A stretch of 23,454 nucleotides of DNA from JBJXGF01 sp046153015. Lineage in GTDB: Bacteria > Actinomycetota > Acidimicrobiia > Acidimicrobiales > CAIXPF01. Below, piece after piece: positions 7,765 through 13,041 of the stretch. The notes under the pieces were generated by a model that saw only the letters and a program-made list of their open reading frames with translations, was not told the origin of the DNA and did not search any database. Position 1 is the stretch's first letter. Each line of letters starts with the position of its first letter. The stretch is taken from positions 1-23,454 of the forward strand of contig JBJXGF010000317.1 in assembly GCA_046153015.1 (NCBI GenBank). Reading direction: 5' to 3'. Made by a program: the position numbers and the translations under genes.

Positions 7765-8130
7765 TCATGCGTTCTCGTCGAGGTAGCTGCGCAGCACGCT
7801 GAGCAACGCTCGACGCTGCTGGTCGGTGAGCCGGGGATCGCTGCGGATGGCGTCCTCGGTGGAGACGGGCGGCTGGCGGTCGCCCTGCAGGCCGGAGGCG
7901 AAGGCGATGAGCTGCTCGGCGCTGACGCCGAGCCCGTCGGCGATCGACTTCAGCACCCGGATCGAGGGCTCGTGCAGCCCCCGCTCCAGCTGGCTCATGT
8001 AGGTGTCGGAGAGGTTGACGAGCCGGGCGAGATCGCGCTGGGAGAGCTCGGCGAGCCGGCGCTGCTCACGAATGAACTCGCCGACGTTGCGCCAGTGCTC
8101 CTTCCAGATCCCGTCGATCCCAGCCGCCAT
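7765..8130 (-). CDS. XRE-family HTH transcriptional regulator of the PHA unit
   Basis: 121 residues with a helix-turn-helix at about 14-68 (FIREQRRLAELSQRDLARLV, then SDTYMSQLERGLHEPSI). This is typical of Cro/C1-type DNA-binding domains. The C-terminal half (RSDPRLTDQQRRALLSVLRS) is short and helical, probably for dimerisation. It is a different fold from the proteobacterial granule-binding repressor PhaR, but its position between a phasin-like gene and phaC argues for PHA-linked regulation. The perfect palindrome at 8541-8570 upstream of the phasin gene is the obvious operator candidate. The start is ATG 8130 with a GAGAGG-like stretch upstream; spacing to the phasin stop is 42 bp. The DNA-binding call is secure, the target is inferred. 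Confidence 0.88.
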   Translation of the reverse strand: MAAGIDGIWKEHWRNVGEFIREQRRLAELSQRDLARLVNLSDTYMSQLERGLHEPSIRVLKSIADGLGVSAEQLIAFASGLQGDRQPPVSTEDAIRSDPRLTDQQRRALLSVLRSYLDENA

Positions 8131-8172
8131 CGCCCACCGGCCCCTCTCGTTGCCTGCCGACCAGAGCCGAGG

Positions 8173-8481
8173 TTACGCCTTGGCCTGCGGCTGCGGCTGC
8201 GGCTTGGGCGCCGGCGCCGGGGAGGAGACGGGCGCCCAGGCCGCGAGCAGCTCGGTGGCGAAGGTGCGGTTGGCGTCGAGCACCTTGGCGGCGAAATCGA
8301 AGGACTGGGCGACGAGGTCGCGGCTGTCGAAGCCGGGGATCAGCGACGCGAACGGCAGCGGCTGGGCGACGGCGCCGAGCGTGGAGGCCGCTTCCCGGTT
8401 GAGGTCGATCAGCTTGGCCTGCACCGACCCCATGAGGTCCAGGGCGGCGGTCTGGGCGGCGGTGACGGTCTCGGTGATCAT
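8173..8481 (-). CDS. Phasin-like small granule-associated protein
   Basis: 102 residues, predicted mostly amphipathic helix (TAAQTAALDLMGSVQAKLID; DFAAKVLDANRTFATELLAA), ending in a Pro/Ala/Gln/Lys-rich tail (about residues 83-102) similar to the PAKP tails of phasins. It lacks catalytic motifs, a signal peptide and membrane segments. It is the first gene of a phasin-regulator-synthase unit. Phasins coat PHA granules and control their number and size. The ATG start is preceded by AAGGGAG at a good distance. The identification depends on composition, size and context rather than on a strong conserved motif, so an unrelated small helical protein cannot be excluded. Confidence 0.68.
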   Translation of the reverse strand: MITETVTAAQTAALDLMGSVQAKLIDLNREAASTLGAVAQPLPFASLIPGFDSRDLVAQSFDFAAKVLDANRTFATELLAAWAPVSSPAPAPKPQPQPQAKA

Positions 8482-8540
8482 GGGGGCTCCCTTGTTGGCT
8501 TCGGCCCGACGGGGTGTCGGGCCGCTGCAACCAAACTACT

Positions 8541-8570
8541 AGCTGCTGCGCACTTTAGTGCGCAGCAGCT
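8541..8570. promoter_or_regulatory. Perfect 14-bp inverted repeat, probable operator of the PHA unit
   Basis: Arms AGCTGCTGCGCACT (8541-8554) and AGTGCGCAGCAGCT (8557-8570) are exact reverse complements separated by TT. It lies 60 bp upstream of the phasin-like ATG, where the promoter should be, and between two divergent genes (the membrane protein starts at 8698). No T-tract follows and no gene ends here, so it is a dimeric-repressor site rather than a terminator. The XRE-family regulator encoded in the same unit is the most likely binder. Confidence 0.7.
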
Positions 8571-8697
8571 GGCGGGCGCAACCTCAAGCGCCCGAGCGAC
8601 GCCCACAAATCCCCTCTCAGCAGGCACGACACGCCGCAAAGTTCGGGCGCCTCGATACGGTACGACGGCAACTCAGCGAACTGACCCAGAGGTGCCC

Positions 8698-9045
8698 ATG
8701 CGCGTCCTGCTGTTCCTCATCATCTACCTGGCCATCATCGGCGCGGTGATCGCCGGCTGGTGGAAGATCTTCGAGAAGGCCGGACGCCCCGGTTGGGCCG
8801 CGATCGTGCCGATCTACAACGTGTACGTGCTCACCCAGATCGTCGGGCGCCCGAACTGGTGGGTGGTGCTCAGCCTCATACCCTGCGTCAGCATCGTCGC
8901 CGGGGTCATCCTCTGCATCGACCTGGCCAAGTCGTTCGGCAAGTCCGAGGGCTTCGGCATCGGCCTCGCCCTCCTGCCGTTCGTGTTCGGCCCGATGCTC
9001 GGCTTCGGCCAGGACACCTACCGTGGCCCATCGGTCGTGTCCTAG
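8698..9045 (+). CDS. Small integral membrane protein, DUF5684-like
   Basis: 115 residues with hydrophobic segments at about 2-20, 46-70 and 82-100. The conserved stretch WKIFEKAGRPGWAAIVPIYN followed by VYVLTQIVGRPNWW matches the DUF5684 type of small membrane protein found widely in bacteria, sometimes fused to or next to signal peptidase-like proteins. No function is established. The ATG start has AGAGGTG just upstream. It is divergent from the PHA unit and its promoter region abuts the palindrome at 8541-8570, so shared regulation is possible. The gene is single; P450 starts 51 bp downstream with its own promoter-like hexamer. Confidence 0.82.
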   Translation: MRVLLFLIIYLAIIGAVIAGWWKIFEKAGRPGWAAIVPIYNVYVLTQIVGRPNWWVVLSLIPCVSIVAGVILCIDLAKSFGKSEGFGIGLALLPFVFGPMLGFGQDTYRGPSVVS

Positions 9046-9083
9046 CCGCTCGGCCCCGGCGCGAGGGGCGGCGGCGCGGGCCG

Positions 9084-9089
9084 TAGCGT
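9084..9089 (+). promoter_or_regulatory. Candidate -10 element for leaderless P450 gene
   Basis: TAGCGT followed by 7 nt and GTG 9097, with no Shine-Dalgarno in between. This arrangement favours GTG 9097 over the in-frame GTG 9088, which would fall inside the hexamer. Confidence 0.45.
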
Positions 9090-9096
9090 GTCGGGT

Positions 9097-10332
9097 GTGA
9101 CCGACGCGTCGCCGCCCGTCTGGAACCCCCTCGACCCGGCCTTCATCGCCAACCCGTACCCCGCCTACGCGGCGCTGCGCGAGCGCGACCCGATGCACCA
9201 GCTCCCGATCGGCGGCTACCTCGTCACCCGGTACGCCGACGTCCTGGCCGTGCACCGCGACTCGCGCCTGTCCTCCACCGAGCCGCCCGGCCCCAACCCG
9301 GCGCTCGAGCGCTTCGAGCGGCTGCGGGCCGAGCTCGGCGACCGCGCCCCGATCCAGCCCTCGATGCTGCGCCTCGACCCGCCCGACCACACCCGGCTCC
9401 GGCGCCTGGTGCAGGCCTCGTTCACCCCGCGGGCCATCGCCCGGCGGCGGGCGGCGGTGGAGGCCGCGGTCGACCGCGCCCTCGACGGGCTGGCCGAGGC
9501 GGCCCGGGCCGGCGACGCGGTCGACCTGCTGGCCTCGTACGCGTTCCCGCTGCCCTTCGCCGTGATCTGCGACGTGCTCGGCCTGCCCGACGCCGACCGC
9601 CACCAGCTGCGGGCGTGGTCGCGGGCCATCACCCTCGCCCTCGAGCCGTTCCTGTCCGACGACGACCTGCGCGACGCCATCCGGGCGGCGGTCGGCATGC
9701 GGGCCTACCTGACCGAGCAGATCGCCGCCAAACGCGCCGCGCCGGGCGACGACCTCCTGAGCGAGCTGATCCAGGCGCGTGACGCCGACGACGGGCTGAG
9801 CGAGCTCGAGCTGCGCACGATGGTCACGCTGCTGTTCGTGGCCGGCCACGAGACAACGGTGAACCTCATCGGCAACGGCGTGCTGGCGCTGCTGCGCCAC
9901 CCCGAGCAGCTCGAGCGGTTGGTGGAGGACCCGACGCTCGACGCTCCCGCGGTCGACGAGCTGCTGCGTTACGACAGCCCGGCCCAGACCTCTGCCCGCC
10001 GGACCCTCGCCCCGACCGTGGTCGCCGGCGTAGAGGCGCCCGCCGGGGTGTTCGTGCTGACCTCGCTCGGCAGCGCCAACCACGATCCCGCCGAGTGGGG
10101 GCCCACGGCCGGGGAGCTCGACCTCGGCCGGCCCGGCGTCGAGCGCCACCTCGCGTTCGGCAACGGCATCCATGTGTGCCTCGGCGCGTCGCTGGCCCGG
10201 CTCGAGGGCGAGCTGGCCATCCCCCGCCTGCTCCGGCGTTTCCCCCGCCTGCGCCTGGCCGTCGAGACGCCGCAGTGGTCGCCGCGCATCGTGCTGCGAG
10301 GCCTGACCGAGCTGCCGGTGCGGCTCACCTAA
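9097..10332 (+). CDS. Cytochrome P450 (bacterial soluble type)
   Basis: 411 residues from GTG 9097, the normal size for soluble bacterial P450s. The I-helix oxygen-activation motif is AGHETT (249-254). The K-helix ExxR is E288-LL-R291. The heme-binding loop is FGNGIHVCLG with proximal Cys361. The early DPPDHTRLRRLV segment (94-105), which contacts heme propionates, is also present. The protein should catalyse monooxygenation using electrons from a ferredoxin/reductase pair; neither partner is encoded in the window. The substrate cannot be inferred. The general resemblance is to actinobacterial CYP families of the CYP105/107/125-like grade, but subfamily assignment needs alignment. It is convergent with the PPOX-type gene, with a 19-bp gap. 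Confidence 0.95.
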   Translation: MTDASPPVWNPLDPAFIANPYPAYAALRERDPMHQLPIGGYLVTRYADVLAVHRDSRLSSTEPPGPNPALERFERLRAELGDRAPIQPSMLRLDPPDHTRLRRLVQASFTPRAIARRRAAVEAAVDRALDGLAEAARAGDAVDLLASYAFPLPFAVICDVLGLPDADRHQLRAWSRAITLALEPFLSDDDLRDAIRAAVGMRAYLTEQIAAKRAAPGDDLLSELIQARDADDGLSELELRTMVTLLFVAGHETTVNLIGNGVLALLRHPEQLERLVEDPTLDAPAVDELLRYDSPAQTSARRTLAPTVVAGVEAPAGVFVLTSLGSANHDPAEWGPTAGELDLGRPGVERHLAFGNGIHVCLGASLARLEGELAIPRLLRRFPRLRLAVETPQWSPRIVLRGLTELPVRLT

Positions 10333-10351
10333 CTCAGGGCAGGACTCGGGC

Positions 10352-10936
10352 TCAGCCCCGGCGCTCGGGCAGCACGGCCTGGAACTCGGGGAGCTGCTTC
10401 CACTCCGGCTCGGGCGGCGTGTGGCCCGGCGCCGGCGCGTAGATCGACGGCTCGACCACGGCCATGCGGTGCACGTAGCGGGGGCAGTTGGAGAACACGG
10501 TGTCGACCGCCACGGTGGCCACGAGCTGGGCGCCCGGCCAGCGCTCCAGCAGCGCCCCGTCCTCGGACAGGGACGCCGTGCCCTTGATCCGCAGCCGCTT
10601 CGGCCGCTCGAAGTCGATGAAGAGCAGCCCGACGCGGGGGTTCACCGAGATGTTGCCGAGCGAGCGGAACATGCCGTTGCCGTCGTAGGAGGGGAAGGCC
10701 ACCGTGGCCGGGTCGAGCACCTTCACGAAGCCGGCCACGCCGCCCTTGTAGGACACGTCGGGCCAGCCATCCTCGTCGGCGGTGGCCAGCCAGAAGAACG
10801 GCGCCCGCTCGATGAAGGCCGCCTCCCGTTGCCCGACCTCGGCCGCGGTCATCTCCTCGATGCGGTCGGCCAAGCGGCGGGTGTCGAAGCGGTCTTGCAG
10901 CGCCCGGTGACCCGCCTTGTAGAACGACTCGCTCAT
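10352..10936 (-). CDS. Pyridoxamine 5'-phosphate oxidase (PPOX)-family FMN protein
   Basis: 194 residues from ATG 10936. The split beta-barrel features FFWLATADEDGWPDVSYKGG (about residues 47-66), then AFPSYDGNGMFRSLGNISVN, GLLFIDFERPKRLRIKGTAS and NCPRYVHRM are typical of PPOX-type flavin-binding proteins annotated as general stress or pyridoxamine oxidase-like. These use FMN or F420 for small redox reactions. A true PNPO role in vitamin B6 synthesis is unlikely because the family is broad. The frame stays open upstream to 11071, but ATG 10936 matches the family N-terminus and lies 7 nt after TAGCGT, suggesting a leaderless transcript. It sits between P450 (convergent) and the Tag gene (divergent). 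Confidence 0.85.
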   Translation of the reverse strand: MSESFYKAGHRALQDRFDTRRLADRIEEMTAAEVGQREAAFIERAPFFWLATADEDGWPDVSYKGGVAGFVKVLDPATVAFPSYDGNGMFRSLGNISVNPRVGLLFIDFERPKRLRIKGTASLSEDGALLERWPGAQLVATVAVDTVFSNCPRYVHRMAVVEPSIYAPAPGHTPPEPEWKQLPEFQAVLPERRG

Positions 10937-10943
10937 GACCCAG

Positions 10944-10949
10944 ACGCTA
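10944..10949 (-). promoter_or_regulatory. Candidate -10 element for leaderless PPOX gene
   Basis: TAGCGT on the minus strand, 7 nt before ATG 10936, preceded by GGGGC as at the exonuclease gene. It is identical to the hexamer before the P450 gene. Confidence 0.45.
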
Positions 10950-11072
10950 GCCCCACCGACCCGCCCGCGCCCCTGGCCCTGACCCGCCGGCGCCCGTGGC
11001 GCGTCGGGTCGCGCCGTTGACGGCATCATGAGGGGGTTCGGCGCCGGGCGGCGCCCGGGGTGAGGAGCCATC

Positions 11073-11711
11073 GTGAACGAGTGGGCCGAGGGACTGAGGC
11101 TCGGCGCCGACGGGCGGGTCCGCTGCTGGTGGCCCGGCGTCGACGAGGGGTACCTCGCCTATCACGACGCCGAGTGGGGCCGGCCCGTCGCCGACGACGC
11201 CCGGCTGTTCGAGAAGCTCTGCCTCGAGGGGTTCCAGGCCGGGCTGTCGTGGCTGACGATCCTGCGCAAGCGCGAGCGCTTCCGGAGCGCCTTCGCCGGC
11301 TTCGACCCCGAGCTCGTGGCGCAGTTCGGGCCCGCCGACTGCGAGCGGCTCATGGGCGACGCGGGGATCGTGCGCAACCGGGCGAAGATCGAGGCCACGA
11401 TCAACAACGCCGCCCGGGCCCTCGAGCTGATCGAGGAGGCGGGCAGCCTGGCGGCCTTCGTGTGGCGCTTCGAGCCGGCGGCGCAGGCCCGGCCGGCCGC
11501 GCTCGACCACGCCGCGCTCAGCCAGCTCGCCCAGTCCGCCGAGTCCAAGGCGCTGTCGAAGGAGCTCAAGAAGCGGGGCTGGCGCTTCGTCGGGCCCACC
11601 ACCGTGTACGCCTTCATGCAGGCCATGGGCCTGGTCAACGACCACCTCGAGGGCTGCTGGGTTCGCCCGGAGGTCGAGGCGGCCCGGGCTGCGCTCCCGA
11701 GGCCGGCGTGA
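11073..11711 (+). CDS. tag: DNA-3-methyladenine glycosylase I
   Basis: 212 residues. The zinc site of Tag enzymes is complete: Cys18 (VRCWW), His31 (YHDAEWG), His191 and Cys195 (NDHLEGC). Family motifs include LCLEGFQAGLSWLTILRKRE (about residues 49-68), DAGIVRNRAKI and ELKKRGWRFVGPTTVYAFMQ. Tag excises N3-methyladenine from alkylated DNA to start base-excision repair. The GTG start has GAGGAG 5 nt upstream. The stop overlaps the GTG of the FHA gene in a GTGA quartet, so translation of the two is coupled. Length and all active-site residues are normal. Confidence 0.95.
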   Translation: MNEWAEGLRLGADGRVRCWWPGVDEGYLAYHDAEWGRPVADDARLFEKLCLEGFQAGLSWLTILRKRERFRSAFAGFDPELVAQFGPADCERLMGDAGIVRNRAKIEATINNAARALELIEEAGSLAAFVWRFEPAAQARPAALDHAALSQLAQSAESKALSKELKKRGWRFVGPTTVYAFMQAMGLVNDHLEGCWVRPEVEAARAALPRPA

Positions 11712-12754
11712 GCGGCGAGCGGCTCGACGCGGCGCGGCTGGCCCCCCTGCCCGGCGCCGGCTGGCTGGTGCGGGCCCCCGGGCTGGTGGCCCTGTGCGCC
11801 GACGCCGACGCGGCGGCCATGGCCGCGGCCGCCGGGCGCAGCGGGGGCCGAGCGCTGGTGAGCCTCCCCGCCCGCCTCGCCGCCTCCGCCAGCGCGTTCT
11901 GCGTGCTGACCGCCGACGAGGCGGAGCTGGTGATCGTGGCCCGCGGCGAGGTGCGCGCCGCCGCCGACCCAGCCGCCGGGCCGCTCGCTCTGCACGGCGG
12001 CGACGATCAGCGCGGGTTGGCCCCACTCCTCGGAGCGCGACGCGTGGGCGCCGTGCTGGGCGCCGGCCCGGCCCCGGCGCTGGACGGGCCGACCTGGTTC
12101 GACGGCCCAGCGGCGCTGGAGCGGGGGGTGATCCCCGCCGCCGGGTTCGTGCTCGAGCTGGCGGCCGCGGCGCCGCAGGAGCACCTTCGGCCGGCCGACG
12201 CACCCCCCGCCGCTCCGGAACCGGCCCCGGACCGGGCCCCGGACCCAGGCCCGGCGGCGGCGCTGGTCGGCGGCCGGCCGAAGGTGCTCGTGCGCGGGGT
12301 CCGCTGCCTGCGGGGGCACCTGAACGACCCGCGGGCGCCGTTCTGCCGCATCGACGGGACGGCGATGGTGCAGGCCAGCCTCGGCTTCGTCGACGGGCCC
12401 CGACCACCGCTCGGGGTGGTGGTGTTCGACACCGGCGACAGCTGGGCGCTCGACCGCGACACGATCATCGGCCGCCGCCCCGCGTCGCACCCCCGGGTGG
12501 TGGCCGGCCACGCCGCCGCGCTGACCGCCCCCGGCGACGCCGCCAGCCTGTCGCGCCACCACGCCGAGCTGCGCCTCGTGGGATGGGACGTCCAGGTGGT
12601 CGACCTGCGCTCCACCAACGGCACGTTCCTCTGGCACGACGGCGACGCGGCGTGGCGCCGGCTCCCGCCTGGCGAGCCGGTCCGGATCGAGCCCGGCGCC
12701 CGCCTCGGCTTCGGGCAGCGGGCGGCGCTGTTCGAGTCGTCGCTGCACCCCTGA
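11708..12754 (+). CDS. FHA-domain protein with zinc-knuckle-like motif
   Basis: 348 residues from GTG 11708. Residues 1-155 form an Ala-rich domain with no recognisable motif. A Pro/Ala linker follows (about 160-185), then a short Cys/His motif C200-LRG-H204 ... FC213RIDG, of a type that precedes FHA domains in many actinobacterial proteins. The C-terminal FHA domain (about 250-340) has IGRRP, SLSRHHAEL (Ser282-Arg283-His284) and STNGT (302-306), which bind phosphothreonine. The partner is probably a substrate of a Ser/Thr kinase; none is encoded here. The start overlaps the tag stop (GTGA). Pairing with a DNA glycosylase is unexpected and may only reflect compact gene order. No membrane segment is seen. 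Confidence 0.88.
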   Translation: MSGERLDAARLAPLPGAGWLVRAPGLVALCADADAAAMAAAAGRSGGRALVSLPARLAASASAFCVLTADEAELVIVARGEVRAAADPAAGPLALHGGDDQRGLAPLLGARRVGAVLGAGPAPALDGPTWFDGPAALERGVIPAAGFVLELAAAAPQEHLRPADAPPAAPEPAPDRAPDPGPAAALVGGRPKVLVRGVRCLRGHLNDPRAPFCRIDGTAMVQASLGFVDGPRPPLGVVVFDTGDSWALDRDTIIGRRPASHPRVVAGHAAALTAPGDAASLSRHHAELRLVGWDVQVVDLRSTNGTFLWHDGDAAWRRLPPGEPVRIEPGARLGFGQRAALFESSLHP

Positions 12755-12784
12755 ACGGCGTCTCTGGGCGGCCCAGCCTGGTTG

Positions 12785-12895
12785 TGGCAGGTTGTTCGCG
12801 CGACCGCCGGCAGCCGCCCGTTTCGACACGACATCACCCCAGGTCAGAAGGTTGCACGACTGGTCCATACCTCGGACCCCGCGAACAACCCGCCA
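12785..12895. repeat. 111-bp segment bounded by 16-bp inverted repeats (15/16)
   Basis: Ends TGGCAGGTTGTTCGCG (12785-12800) and CGCGAACAACCCGCCA (12880-12895) are reverse complements except for one position. They enclose 79 bp with no gene; within this, GGTCC and GGACC (near 12862-12878) could form an inner hairpin. It lies 30 bp after the FHA stop and directly before the hairpin at 12899. It may be a small non-autonomous mobile element, a structured RNA, or a large terminator stem. No clear target-site duplication is visible at its edges. Confidence 0.55.
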
Positions 12896-12898
12896 TAA

Positions 12899-12943
12899 AC
12901 GCACAGCGGGGGCTGCGCGACCGGCGCAGCCCCCGCTGTGCGT
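12899..12943. terminator. Strong bidirectional hairpin terminator (20-bp stem)
   Basis: Positions 12899-12918 and 12924-12943 are exact reverse complements with a 5-nt loop (GACCG). The stem is very GC-rich and lacks a T-run, as is common for intrinsic terminators in high-GC actinobacteria. It lies between the convergent FHA and Tad operons and can serve both. Confidence 0.8.
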
Positions 12944-12971
12944 GCTGAGCCCGCCTCGCTCAGTCTCATTG

Positions 12972-12991
12972 CTGGGGGCCTGCGCCCCCAG
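12972..12991. terminator. Second hairpin, CTGGGGGC/GCCCCCAG, terminator-like repeat
   Basis: An 8-bp perfect stem with loop CTGC, followed by ACCCC. Such GGGGGC-loop-GCCCCC elements are frequent after genes in high-GC actinobacteria. It lies about 50 bp after the end of the Tad operon on the minus strand. Between it and that operon lies a reverse copy of the GAGCGCAGCGAG core found in the 28-bp repeats. Confidence 0.5.
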
Positions 12992-13041
12992 ACCCCATCA
13001 GCGTCCGGCTCGCTGCGCTCCCACGGCCGCCTTCGCTCCGC

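Noticed and set aside
8541..8570. Palindrome as a transcription terminator
   Set aside because: No gene ends just before it on either strand and there is no T-tract; it lies in a divergent promoter region.
12830..12870. CCAGGTCAGAAGG resembling the core of signal recognition particle RNA
   Set aside because: The GGTCAG is followed by AAGG but the required AGCAGCC side of the symmetric loop is missing and the flanks do not pair as in SRP domain IV.
11162..12904. A 580-codon minus-strand frame opposite tag and the FHA gene
   Set aside because: No recognisable domain, and it would run through the terminator region; tag and FHA explain the DNA.
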